The notes: generated by a model not told the origin, from the sequence alone. A stretch of 64,000 nt of DNA from Calamus simplicifolius (GCA_900491605.1 UESW01005009.1:402033-466032), one strand, 5' to 3'. Shown: positions 9,902-21,158, counted from the stretch's first letter. A program made the numbers and translations.

Positions 9902-10825
9902 TGTTGTCGCCAAATCACCCCCCTCGAGCGTCCGCGAGCGTCCGGTCGCCTTCTCCAGCGAGCCCAGGAACTTTCGGCGAGCTTCTTGCGCTTGGGAGCC
10001 TGCAAACAAGTCCCGGGGACCGAAGATTCTGGCGGGGACCCTCTGACGTTCAAGCCAGTGCTCTGGGCAATAGTCATGAGCTTAAGAAAACTCGAAAGAG
10101 AGAAGAAGAGGAGAAAGGCCTAGAGTTGTGCTCTCTGTGAGCGTTTGGGAGTGTTGTTGTGGTTTGTGGTTCTTGGAGTTACCTGATCGGGGGTCTCTCT
10201 TACCCTTTTTATTGAAGCTTGGAGTCTGTGAGACTAGCTTGGAGCATAGTCACTTGTCAGAGCATTTATGATGATGGCAGCAATGGTAGCAATGGCAAGG
10301 CTTGCTTCCTTCTTTGGCATATCAGAGCTGTAGGCCGTGTCACGTCAGAGTAGGTGGCTGTAGTTGGTTGATGGGTACTGCTTGACTTGGACAGTTGTTA
10401 CAGACTGCTACAGGGCATGGGCGGCCGTTACGGCATTTACTAGATGTGTCCCCCATGCCACCCTTCTGGGTGGCCGAGGCTGTCTTGCCAAGGCCGACTG
10501 GCTAAGGCCGAGGGGCTATCTTGCCAAGGTCGACTGGCTGTCTTGCTGAGGCCGACTGGCTGAGGCTTAGTGGTTGTCTTACCGAGGCCGACTGGCTGTC
10601 TTGTCGAGTGGCTGCCTTACCGAGGCCGAGGGCCAACTCCAGAGGCCAAGGCCGAGGGCTGACTCCAATGGCTGAGGCCGAGTCCAGAGGCCAAGGGCCG
10701 AGGCCGAGGGCTGACTCCAGTGGCCGAGGCCGAGTCCAAAGGCCGAGGCCGAGGGCCGACTCCAGAAACGATTGGTCCGACCCTAGTGAGATTACCGTTG
10801 CCCATTGGGCTCATTGGCCCCATCA
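9902..10825 (+). mobile_element. LARD left LTR (924 bp)
   Basis: Starts TGTTGTCGCC and ends TGGCCCCATCA. Aligned by eye, the start matches 13791 onward (TGTTGTCGTCAAATCATCC...) and the end matches 24770-24849 (GACTCCAGAAACGA...CCCATCA). Between 10475 and 10780 it holds a GC-rich array built from words like GAGGCCGACTGGCTGTCTTGC and GGCCGAGGGCCGACTCCAG. No coding potential. Confidence 0.85.
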
Positions 10826-11329
10826 AATGCCCCCCATACTCTTGAGCTTATGCGACCGCGTGCCTTGCATCCGCTAAGAGAAAGGAATGTAGAGCTCTTG
10901 ATCTTTGCACTTGTCTTTTCTTGTTAGTTTTGTCTTTGACTTTTCGTCTGCCTTATGTGGACATTTGCGTGTCCTCTGGAGCTACGCACCTACCTGCTCA
11001 AAAAGCTTTAGACAATGTTGGAGGTAAACCGATTACCTAAGACTAGCTGGGGGCAGCCAGCAATCCTCTTCTGATGCAGAGTCTGGAAGTGGATGCCGTC
11101 AACTGTGAGTTGGGAGTTGATCTCTTCCATCTGTGAGTTGACTTTGAGTCTTCTACTTTTGACATGAAGTTTGAAGGTGGGTGCCCGTCAACTGAGCTGG
11201 GGAGTTAGCTTCTCCCAACTATGAGTTAACTTGGGGAGTTCTTCTTGGATGACTAAAGCGATAAGCAATATGTTGCAAGTATATAATTTAAACAAAGGCC
11301 TTACCTGGTTGGCCATTGGCCGCTGGGAC

Positions 11330-11710
11330 AGAGTTGAAGCCGCTGAGGCTGAGATGAAGCCGTTGAGGCTGAGATGAAGCCGTTGAGGCTGTGTTAGGGC
11401 CACTGAGGCTGATAGAGCCGCTGAGGCTGCAATAATGCCGCTGAGGCTGAGATGAAACCGTTGAGGTTGTAATGAGGCCATGAAGGCAAAGAGATAGAGC
11501 CGCTGAGGCTGCAATAATACCGCTAAGGTAGATATAAGGCCACTAGGGCAGGATTGAAATCGTTGAGGCTGTAAAGGCAAAGAGATAGAGCCGCTGAGGC
11601 TGATAGAGCCGCTGAGATTGCAATAATACCACTAAGGCAGATATAAGGCTGCTGGGGCAGGGTTGAAACCGTTGAGGCTGTGACGAAGCCGTTGAGGCAA
11701 AGTTGATGCC
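11330..11710 (+). repeat. About 20-bp tandem repeat (GCCGCTGAGGCTGAGATGAA type)
   Basis: Repeated words such as GCCGTTGAGGCTGAGATGAA, GCCACTGAGGCTGATAGA and GCCGCTGAGGCTGCAATAAT run through the stretch with 18-20 bp spacing and many variants. It is inside the LARD and non-coding. Confidence 0.8.
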
Positions 11711-11769
11711 GATGCTGGGGTCAGTCTTGGTGCTGATGCTAGACTCGATCTTAGGTGTCAAATTGGCTT

Positions 11770-12150
11770 CGGGCTTTGTGCGACGTTGGAGTCGGTCTTA
11801 GTGCCGACTCTGCTGGACTCGTCTTTGGTGCCGACGCTGGAGTCGATCTTCGTGCTGACTCTGCTGGACTCGGTCTTTGGTGCCGACGCTGGAGTTGGTC
11901 TTAGTGCCGACTTTGCTGAACTCAATCTTTGTGCTGATGCTGGAGTCGATCTTAGTGCTAACTCTATGGACTCGGTCTTTGGTACCGACGCTGAAGTCGG
12001 TCTTGTGCCAACTCTGCTAGACTTGGTCTTTGTGCTGATGCTGAAGTCGGTCTTAGTGCCAACTCTGCTGGACTCGATCTTTGGTGCCAACGCGAGTTGG
12101 TCTTAGGTGTTGGACTGGCTCCGAGCTTTGTGCCGACGCTGGAGTCGGTC
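11770..12150 (+). repeat. About 52-bp tandem repeat (GACGCTGGAGTCGGTCTTAG type)
   Basis: CTGGACTCGGTCTTTGGTGC followed by CGACGCTGGAGTCGGTCTTA recurs about seven times at roughly 52 bp, with an inner half-period because both halves contain GACTC/GAGTCGGTCTT. Non-coding, inside the LARD. Confidence 0.8.
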
Positions 12151-13790
12151 TTTCCTGCATGACATTTTTAAGTATCAATGAAAGAAGTACTTCATCTAAG
12201 CATAATATACTTAGCTTTTGTAGCACCCTTATTTCCTTGCGTTCATGTCTCAGCCTCGGCCTTTAGGCTTGATAGAGTGAAGCATGGGCCATTCATGGAA
12301 GGTTTTGGGGACCCACTCCCGGGGTCAGGCTTGGATCGTGCTCCCGGAGTTGTGAGCCTCCGTGGAGTTGGACTCGAGAGAAACCTCGAAGTTGATGGGG
12401 GTCGTTGGCCAAGACTTTCGAAGCTGTGAAGTTGGGAACCGTAGAGTCGGGGGCTGCTTGGGATGCCCATCTGGGACTGAGTCGGGAGCTTTCGGAGTCC
12501 TGTCCTAGCTGTCGGAAGATGAGGCCAGAAGTCGGTTGCTGCCTCATGCCGCTCATGGAGTAGAGGTTGAGAGCAGAGAGTTGGAGGCAGCGAAAGCCGA
12601 GGCTACGGACGCCTGGAGGTGGCTGGGTGATTGGGAGAAGCCTCCTTCGACGCTGGAGCAGCTGCTGTCCACCCTGAAGAAGAAGCCTTCTCCACCATCT
12701 TGATCCTAGTTCGGCCTTGAGCTCTGGGGCATGGAATTGCTGTAAATGATGTCATGGCTCATCTTTATGGCCTGTCCTTTGGAAAGTTCTGGACTTGGTT
12801 GCCTCTAGGCTATAGCAGAGTGAGGGAGAGAGAAGGAGAGAGGGAGAGGGGGAGAGGGCATGGCCTCTGCCACCCCCTCAATCATGATCATGACGTCACC
12901 TCCTTTTTCTGGTGGCTCCCAATTGGAGAAGTAACTCTAGTGAGGCTCTTCCTTCATTGCTGTCCCACTACTTCGTACAAGCTAGTTGAAGCGAGCTTAT
13001 GTCTTCTACTAGCCTGCCTTGTCAGCTTAACAAATGCTGGTGGAATGCTCAGCTCCTCCTCAAAACCAGGCATCAAGACTTTGAAGAACTCGAGCTTTTG
13101 TGCACGACCATCTTAATCCTCGATCATTTCCGTGAATGGTCACAAGCATTGAAGATCTATAGTTCCTGGAGAGAGGATAAATACCTTTAAAATCTGATAA
13201 GAAAAGGCTTTCTCTTTTTTGACTCTTCCCAACTTTTGGATTCCCAAAGACAGAGAGCCAGTTGAAGAAGAGGATCGTTTGGACGGTGAGTGGTGGCGCT
13301 CTTGCCAGTGAACTCTTGCTCTTGCTTCTCTTGCTAATGACCTTGAGCTTGAGGTTGCTCTTGAGAATGCTCTTGCTCTTGAGCTTAATGGCGATGAATC
13401 TCTTAGCGGGGAGATCTTCCGTTAATAGAATGTTGGCTGGCCTAAGCAGCAACTAAAGAGGAAGCGAAAGCTCTTACTTGCTGCTGTGTAGCTATGAAAT
13501 ATTGCTCTTGGAGCTTTTGGACAGCTGCTACTAATGCTTGAATTTGCAGGGCAAGAGTGGCATGCTGTTTTGCTTAAGTGGCCTAATGTAGTGGTGATGG
13601 TGAAGTAGAGAAAATGGCTCCATGTTGCTCAGTTCATTGAGGGTGCCCCCCCAGCATGACTGGCGAAAGCTTTTTAGGCTCTTGTCATCACCATAATTTT
13701 GGTCCACCATTTTGATATAAGGGGGATGAGGATCTACAAGCTAGCATCGCTAACAATCCGTGCTCTGCCTTCCTTCCTAGCACGTCAATC

Positions 13791-14728
13791 TGTTGTCGTC
13801 AAATCATCCCTCTCGAGCATCCACAAGCATCCGGTCACCTTCTCCAGCGAGCCCAGGATCTTCCAGCGAGCTTCTCACGCTTGGAAGCCTACAAACAAGT
13901 TCTAAGGATCGAATATTTCGGTGGGAACCCTCCGACGCTCAAGTCAGTGCTCTGGACAACAGTCGTGAGCTTGAAAAAATTCGAAAGAGAGAAGAAGAGG
14001 AGAGAGGCTTAGAGTCGTACTCTCTGTGAGCGTTTGGGAGTGTTGTTGTGGTTTGTGGTTCTTGAAGTTATCTGGTTGGGGATCCCTCTTACCCTTTTAT
14101 TGAAGCTTGGACTCTGTGAGACTAGCTTGGAGCATAGTCACTTATCAGAGCATTTATGATGGTAGCAGCAATGGCAACAATGGCAAGGCTTGCTTCCTTC
14201 TTTGGCATATCAGAGCTGCATGCCATGTTCCATCAGAGTAGGTGGCTGCAGCTGGTTGATGGGTGCTGCTTGACTTGGACAGCTGTTGCAGGCTGCTACA
14301 GGGCATAGGCGGTTGTTACGGCGTTTACCAGATGTGTCCCCACGTCACCTTTTGGGTGGCCGAGGCTATCTTACCGAGGTCGACTGGCTGAGGCCGACTG
14401 GCTATCTTGCCGAGGCTATCTTGCCGAGGCTAACTGGCTGTCTTGCAGAGGCCGACTGGCTAAGGCCGAGTGGCTATCTTGCCAAGGCCGAGTGGCTGTC
14501 TTGTCGAGGTTGTCTTATCGAGGCCGACTGGCTATCTTGCTGAGACCGACTGGCTGTCTTGCCGAGGCCGACTAGCTGTCTTACCGAGGCCAAGGCCTGG
14601 CTGCTGAGGCCGACTGGCTGAGTGGCTGTCTTGCCAAGGCTGAGGACCAGGGCCGACTCCAGAGGCCAAGGCTGAGTCCAAAGGCCGAGGTCGAGGGCCG
14701 ACTCTAGTGGCTGAGGCTGAGTCCAAAG
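13791..14728 (+). mobile_element. LARD right LTR, first piece
   Basis: Starts TGTTGTCGTCAAATCATCC and is collinear with the left LTR up to GAGTCCAAAG at 14728, where the Sirevirus begins. It includes the same GC-rich GAGGCCGACTGGCT array (14350-14720). The final 5 bases, CAAAG (14724-14728), are the left TSD copy. Confidence 0.85.
14724..14728 (+). repeat. Target-site duplication CAAAG (left copy, Sirevirus insertion)
   Basis: CAAAG at 14724-14728 is identical to 24755-24759. The intact left LTR of the LARD has a single CAAAG at the matching place, which proves the duplication. Confidence 0.9.
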
Positions 14729-16005
14729 TGCTAGCTACACCTACATCCACTCCCAAGCAACTCTCGGGTATGCACTATAATCATCCTGATTACAGCATAG
14801 TTTTTTGCAAGATCACAACCCGAACTTGTTGTTTTACAATGGGATCACAACGAACCCAGCCGGTTTTCACAGGTTCACCAGCACACAACCTAACACAAGC
14901 TAATCTTAGCTTGCCCGAGGTCAACTATCTCAACTGATTCAATCCCCTGATTGAATCAGAAAGTAAACAAATCAAGTAAATGTTTACAGTAATTTAAAAG
15001 CTCCTCAAATGAGCAGATAAACAATATAAATAAAATAAGAATAGAAAAGCCTGATTTGAAGCAGTTTGATGTTTAGCTTTTCTTCTTTTCCTCTTCTCTT
15101 CTGAATGATCTTTCAAAGCTTGAACTTAGGCACTTGAAGAAAGCTTGGTGAAGAGAAGGTTGAAGAACTAGGGCTCTTGCTTTTCTTCTTCTAATTGATG
15201 AAATCCTTCGGATTTGATCTTAGAAAGCTTTTGGATTTCTCTTCTATCTCTTTTGAACATTTAGGTTTTGAATCAGAGATTTCCTCTTTGAAATTTCTCT
15301 ATTTCCCTCTTTTTCTTCCTTTTGTTTTGAACGGTCGTAATCCCCTTTTTATAATCTCTTAATCCATGTTTTTGAAGCAAACTAGCCGTTGAGAGTACTT
15401 GGATTAGTTTAACACGCAAAGCAAAGAGACGTTGAAAAGTAGGTGAAGAAATATGATCGTTGGAGCCGTTTCTGACAGGTTGGAGTCGTCTCCAATCTTT
15501 CAAGGTGTCGGCTCTAAGTCAGGTTTCCCAAAATAGTAAAAAATGTTCATCGTGGAGTCGGCTCTGAAATTCTGTGGGGTCGACAAATCGCGAGCTGGAG
15601 TTGGCTCTAATTTTCTTGGGGTCGACTCTAACAGTATTCCAAAAAATGCAGTCTCTGTTCTCAGGTTAGAGTTGGCTCTAAGTCTCTGGTGTCGACTCTA
15701 AAATCTGAAGCAAAAAAACAGTTCACTGTATCTCAGGTTAGAGTCGGCTCTAATTTTCTGGGTGTCGACTCTAAACCGTGCCAAAAGTGCCAAACAGTTC
15801 CGATACGCTATGGAGTCGGCTCTAATGATTATGGGTGTCGGCTCTAAACTCTGAACTTTGACATATACCATTAAAAATTGATTCAAGCCCATTTTTATAT
15901 AAATTTTGAATATTTAACCTTTCTAAATTCCTAAAACACTTATCAATTTCATTAGTATCATAGGGTAGCTTTTGTTAATCATCAAAATCAATAAGTGGGT
16001 CAACA
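14729..16005 (-). mobile_element. Sirevirus 3' LTR
   Basis: Plus-strand ends TGCTAGCTACACC...GTGGGTCAACA. It is collinear with 23446-24754. It holds the GAGTCGGCTCTAA repeat cluster (15470-15860). Relative to the 5' side it lacks about 190 bp that lie between 23256 and 23445. Confidence 0.85.
15470..15860. repeat. Palindromic GAGTCGGCTC repeat cluster in the Sirevirus 3' LTR
   Basis: TAGAGTCGGCTCTAA and GGGTCGACTCTAA alternate every 25-60 bp. TAGAG/CTCTA arms around TCGG or TCGA make each an imperfect palindrome. The second LTR has the same cluster at about 24225-24600. Palindromic LTR repeats are a known Sirevirus trait, though with a different core. Confidence 0.8.
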
Positions 16006-16022
16006 ATCTTTCCCTTTTTTAT
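16006..16022 (-). promoter_or_regulatory. Polypurine tract next to the Sirevirus 3' LTR
   Basis: The minus strand reads AAAAAAGGGAAAGAT immediately before the LTR start TGTTGACCC. A second purine tract (AAAAAAGGGGAGAAAG) lies at 16289-16306. More than one PPT is a described Sirevirus trait. Confidence 0.7.
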
Positions 16023-16288
16023 GATGACAAAAACATTGAGTATATGCATAATCAATTAATGCATAATTGTCAAAATAAGTGAATTCATAGTTATGCATGA
16101 ATTTTAATAACTTTAGCCAAAAGTTAATTAAATGATTATCTTATGTGTCATACAAATAGAATTTTCAAATGAGATTTTAGCAACATAATTAAGCTCATAA
16201 TGAAGCTCCTCCTGAGTGAGGTAGCTTCCCCTATATATGTGCATACAACATATATTTTAAGTCCATTTAAATCCATATGTATATACAT

Positions 16289-16306
16289 TCTTTCTCCCCT
16301 TTTTTG
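16289..16306 (-). promoter_or_regulatory. Second upstream PPT-like tract of the Sirevirus
   Basis: The minus strand reads AAAAAAGGGGAGAAAGAATG, 284 bases upstream of the LTR-adjacent tract. Between and around the two tracts (16023-16600) the sequence is AT-rich and non-coding. Confidence 0.5.
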
Positions 16307-16624
16307 TTATCAACAAAAAGGTTAAGAAGTTGTAGGGTAGACATTGCTTAAATCAAAATCAATACAAGAATTGAATAATTCAAAATTTAAAATGCAAGTA
16401 TCAAGATTGATTTCATATAATATTCATTGAGTATAAAGTGTCAAACAAGTCAAACAAGATAGTCACAACAAGATACATTGTTTCTAATTACATCAAAATG
16501 ATATCATTTGTCCTAGATACAAACTAGTTTTCATATGCTAAACTAGAAATCTAAAGGAAGCTCGAGATAGATTGAATTTGATTGGATTGGAGAAGAGTTG
16601 ACTTGGCTTGGCTTGGAAAATGGA

Positions 16625-18008
16625 TCATCTCATAATCTTCTTAAGTTCTGCCAAAATCTGTCCCATTCCTTTTTCTTGAATCTTCATAAAGTCATTAAGC
16701 ATTTTCTCAACTAATGAAGCAGCTGCAGTGACTTTCTCTTGAAGTTCTGCATTACATCTATAATAGGTATCAGAGTCACCTACAATGTCCTTGATTTTGT
16801 CAAATAATAACTTTATATCTATCTTCAAGGTATCTAAAGATGTACTCAGTGATGACTCAATCTCATTAACTTTTTCTTCCAAAGAGTAGCATAGTTGCCT
16901 CATCCCCAAAAGTTGATTTCTTACATCATCCTTAATTTTGGCTTCATGGTCTGCTAATAGAGCTTTAAGCTGCTCAATCTTCCTCTCAGAAAATTCAGAA
17001 GAATCTTGAACAAAGGTTGTAGCTCCTGGTGCTGCTGGGGTGCTGAACTGCTTGGTCCAGGTGATGAATGCCTCATAGATGGTCCAGCCTCTGAAGGACC
17101 AGGGGCTGCAGTCTCAGCATCAGTTGCCCTTTCTTCTACATGACCTTTCCTTTCCCATTGCCTATTTACTTTCTTAAATCCCATACGGTGTAGTGTAGCA
17201 CTGTTATAGTAATCCGTATGTCTTAATTTCTTCATTGGCTCATTTTCCAAAATGTTTACACCTTGACTTTAAAAAGCCAAAGTCAATATCATTCCATAGG
17301 GCAAGGTTGATCTCTTCTTGCTACTGGCCTCAGCCATATATCCAATCATCATACCGGCTAAATTTATAGTTGACCCGTGACTACACAATCCATAACTACA
17401 ATGTCTCTTTCAGACACATACTCAAATCTCCCAGTCTTTGGAAATAAAATCCTACTGCAAATATTGTGTAACAATCTTAATTCAAAAGGTAATTGATTTG
17501 CACCGATTTCCACAAAATCTGTCATATGTTTTCCTAGTATTCTTGATAGAGCTTCTCCTCTTTCACTGTGTGAATTAGCTATCATACCAATAACTGGAAT
17601 CTCCAATAAATTTTCTAAGATTTTAGAAGTTAGGTGAATCTGAGTTCCCCTAACAGAGCTAACAATTCCTCCATCTCCTCTACTCAAATTGTGATAGAAT
17701 TCCTTTACTAAGCCTAGGTAGGTAGGGACGTCTAGTGAACATACATTTTCTCAACCCATTTCTCTTAGTTGCTTCCCTAGAGTGAACCTTCCGAATCAAA
17801 GAAGTTGAAGTCGATCTTCCTTCCAGTGGTGATGGCTTTCCCGACTAAGAGGTCGATCTAGGGTGAAGGTGGAGTGGGAATCAAGCTTGGAGTTGAGGAA
17901 GAAGAGGTGGAAGACGAACTCGAGAAGGTTGTCTCGCCGACGCTGAGCGGTCCTCCTCCCAGTGGTGACGGTCACTCCAATGGTAGATGCACGACGTTTG
18001 GGTGCCAT
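16625..18008 (-). pseudogene. Sirevirus env-like gene, broken
   Basis: On the minus strand MAPKRRA starts at 18008. A block around 17690-17360 follows (LHLTSKILENLLEIPVIG-like, FELRLLHNICSRILFP, GRFEYVSERDIVVM), then INLAGMMIGYMAEA, a Ser/Pro-rich stretch (17100-17010), and a coiled-coil end (LEEKVNEIESSL near 16885) stopping at 16625. This layout is that of the ORF after pol in Sireviruses, called env-like. Similarity to a true viral envelope is not established. Frame breaks lie near 17900-17700, 17350, 17260 and 16930. Confidence 0.7.
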
Positions 18009-18099
18009 TAGATGTCAAGAGAGGATGGATTTGAAGGATTTTAGGGTTTGGACAAATGGAGATGGATTTGGAGTGGATTGGAGTCGAATAGAAATGAAA

Positions 18100-18310
18100 A
18101 AGTGTCGACTCTGCCCTAGAAAAATCAAAACGGAACCACTTAGAGTCGGCTCCCACAAAGCGAGGTGTCGGCTCTAAATCGTTAACACAGTCAGCGCCCG
18201 AAATAGAGTCGGCTCCGCAGTAGCAGGTGTCGGCTCTAAAAACACAGGTAGAGAGCACATAAAATTAGAGTCGACTCCAACATATGTGGTGTCAGCTCCA
18301 AGACAGTTCA
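18100..18310. repeat. Extra GAGTCGGCTC palindrome cluster upstream of the env-like gene
   Basis: Three pairs of AGAGTCGGCTC / GTGTCGGCTCTAA-type words occur at 18140-18300, the same motif as in the LTRs but in the internal region. The surrounding 18010-18640 is otherwise AT-rich and without a readable gene. Confidence 0.7.
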
Positions 18311-18652
18311 GTGAAAAATGAGAGTTTCAAAGAATCTGAAACTTGTCAAAATTATTATCAAACATTGGATAAATCTTCCTTAGAATGTGGTAAATCAAGA
18401 GGTTCAAATATCTAGATAATTTTTCTTAGAATCTTAAGAGGATCTTCAAGAAAATGATTGAATTCTATATAGTCATTCCTCGGAGATTTGAAATCATTCT
18501 GATGGATCACAGACTCCTAATTCTCCTCTAAGATAACAAAATCTCTCTTCACTTAAAGGTTTTATAAATATGTCAGCTAATTATTCATCAGTACATATAA
18601 TCAAGACAAACATCATTATTAGCTACATGTTCTCTAATGAAATGTCTTATCT

Positions 18653-19240
18653 CTATGTATTTAGTTCTTGAGTGTTGAATGGATTTTTTGTCAAATTTAT
18701 TGCACTAGTGTTATCACATCTAATTGGAGTTTTATCAAGTGTTATACCATAATCTTCAAGTTGTCGCTTAATCCAAAGAATTTGAGCACAACAACTTCCA
18801 GCTGCAACATATTCAGCTTCAGCAGTTGATAATGCAACTGAATTTTGCTTTTTACTAAACCAAGAGATTAAGTTACTACCTAAGAATTGGCATGCACCAC
18901 TTGTGCTTTTTCTATCCAATTTACAACCAGCAAAATCTGAGTCAGAATATGCAATCAAATTTAATGTTGAATCTCTAGAGTACCATAATCCTACATTTTT
19001 AGTTCCACTTAAATATCTGAGAATTCTTTTTACAGCAATTAAGTGAGATTCTTTAGGTTCAGACTGATATCTAGCACATAAACATACAACAAACATAATA
19101 TCAGGTCTACTAGCTGTTAAATAAAGTAGAGAACCAATCATACCTCTATAATATTTTTGTTCTACTTGCTTACCATCTTCATCTTTATCAAGTTTGCATG
19201 AAGGACTCATAGGTGTGACAAGAGGTTTAACTGATTCCAT
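18653..19240 (-). pseudogene. Sirevirus RNase H domain
   Basis: A 195-codon open stretch shows the copia RT thumb and RNase H: YRGMIGSLLYLTASRPDIMF, RILRYLSGTKNVGLWY, AYSDSDFAGCKLDRKSTSG, ALSTAEAEYVAAGSCCAQ and IRCDNTSAINLTKNP. The catalytic Asp/Glu residues (SDSDFAG, EAEY, CDNTSA) are present. The end is out of frame near 18650. Its function is to degrade the RNA of the RNA-DNA hybrid. Confidence 0.9.
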
Positions 19241-20060
19241 ACCAAACTTCTTGAGAATTTCTTTGTGTACTTTGTTTGGTTGATGAAAATCCCTTCTCTT
19301 TCTTATTTGATTTAAAATCCAAGGAAGAAGTTAAGTTCTCCATCATGCTCATTTCAAATTCCCTCTGCATTAACTTTGCAAAGTCTTGACAAAGAAGATT
19401 GTTAGTAGCACCGAAAACTATATCATCTACATAGATTTGTACTGCCAATAAGTCTTTTCTTTTCTTTTCAAAAATAGGGTTTTATCAACATTTCCTCTAA
19501 AAAATTATTTTCAATTAGAAATTTACTTAATCTATCATACCAAGCTCTATGTGCTTGTTTTAAACCATAAAGTGCTTTGTGTAGTTTAAAAACATGATTT
19601 GAAAATTCATGATCTTCAAAACTAGGTGGTTATTCAACAAAAACTTTCTCATTTATAAAACCATTTAAAAATATGCTTTTTACATCCATTTGAAATAAAT
19701 TAATGTTCATGTAACATATAAATGCAAGTAACAACTAATGGCCTCTAATCTAGCAACAGGTGCAAAGGTTTCATCAAAATCAATTCCTTCCTCCTGATTA
19801 TATCCTTTTGCAACTAGTCTAGCTTTATTTCTAATTAATATCATTTTCATCTAATTTATTTCTAAATACCCATTTGGATCCTATAACTGGATAATCTTTG
19901 GGTCTATCAACTAGGGTCCATACTTTATTCCTAGTAAATTGATTTAATTCTCCTGCATAGCTAACATCCAATTACTATCTTTTTGGCTTCCTCAATTGTT
20001 TTAAGTTCTATATGAGATACAAATGCAAGATGATTACTGATATTTCTCATTGATGATCTA
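19230..20060 (-). pseudogene. Sirevirus reverse transcriptase, frameshifted
   Basis: Minus-strand pieces in several frames include KALYGLKQAHRAWYDRLSKF near 19580-19530 and the catalytic IYVDDIVFGATN near 19440-19405. The first RT blocks (WVFRNKL-like) lie near 19870-19800. Stops and indels separate the pieces. Confidence 0.8.
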
Positions 20061-20299
20061 GTTCTTACACCTTGAGATGGATCACCTATGATTAATTCTT
20101 TGGATGATCATAAGCATATCTTCAATCTCTAGGTAGATCTACATCATTACGAGTAGTATCAATACCATCATCCTTAGGTGAGTCATCATCCTTAGCTTCA
20201 GGTTCATGATCTGAAGATACATCGACATTCAATTTTTCAAGATCTCTTTTAAGCAAATTTGTATCTTCCTCATCATCTATCTTTTGAACTTGATGCTAA

Positions 20300-21158
20300 A
20301 GATTCATCAAACACTACATGAATTGACTCTTCTACAATTAGATACTTCTTATTAAATACTCTATAAGCTTTGCTAGAAGTGAATATCCTAAGAATATACC
20401 TTCATCTGATTTTGCGTCAAACTTTCCAAGATTGTACCAAATGCATGAAAATAACCAATGTTGGGTTTTCTATTATGCCATAATTCATACGGAGTTTTCT
20501 TAAGGATTGGTCTAATTAAGGCTCTATTTAGGATGTAACATGCTGTGTTTATAGCTTTCGCCCAGAAATATTTTGGGAGTTAGCTTTCACATAGCATGGT
20601 ACGGGCCATGTCTTCTAGAGTTCTATTTTTCCTTTATACAACTCTATTCTGTTGAGGTATTCTAGGTGCTGAGAAGTTATGATGAATGCCATTTTCAATG
20701 CAAAAATTTTTAAATAAATGATTTTTAAATTCAGTTCCATGATCACTCTAAGAGATACTATGGTGGTATTTTTCTCATTTGTGACTTTCTTGAAGAATTT
20801 CAGAAATATCGAGAAAGTCTCATTTATGAGCTAAAAATACCCAAGTGTATCTAGAGTAATCATCTACTATTACAAGACCATATTTCTTTCCTCCTAGACT
20901 AGGGGTTCTAGTAGGTCCAAAAAGGTCCATGTAGTAGCTCGAGTGGCCTAGAGGTGAAAATATTTTTAGATTTGAAAGAATTCCTAGTTTGTTTTCCAAA
21001 TTGACATACATCACTAATTCTATTGTTTTCAAAATCTAATTTTGGAAGACCTTTAACTAAATCCATTCTAAGCAACTTTGAAATTAAGTGTATGCTTGCA
21101 TGACCTAGTCTACGATGTCATAGCCATCCAATCTCATTTACCTTAGCATTATTAGCAA
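20300..21158 (-). pseudogene. Sirevirus integrase, frameshifted
   Basis: The minus strand gives RLGHAS in the HHCC region near 21100, then HMDLFGPTRTPSLGGKKYGL and VIVDDYSRYTWVFLAHK (20960-20820) with the first catalytic Asp. Diverged INT core and TPYE/NRKP-type blocks follow near 20480. Stops break the frame throughout. Confidence 0.8.

Larger units (their letters stand above)
10826..13790 (+). mobile_element. LARD internal region, non-coding, rich in tandem repeats
   Basis: No retrotransposon domain is readable in six frames over nearly 3 kb. The sequence after the LTR (AATGCCCCCCATAC) does not look like a PBS I know. The region holds two tandem arrays (about 11330-11710 and 11770-12150), a GAGAGGG tract near 12825-12860, and a purine tract AAGGGGGATGAGG at about 13719, roughly 60 bp before the right LTR, which may be a displaced PPT. 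Confidence 0.7.

Noticed and set aside
9901..10140. Continuation of the copia frame into the LARD LTR
   Set aside because: The similarity to copia stops at 9901; the following residues come from the LARD LTR.
11188..12106. ORFs of 100-130 codons with periodic sequence
   Set aside because: They are readings of the 20-bp and 52-bp tandem arrays; no domain, and the frames shift with unit length.
12754..13456. ORFs in the right part of the LARD interior (12754-13116, 13060-13452)
   Set aside because: Purine tract and Leu-rich repetitive readings, no homology recognised, no other sign of a gene.
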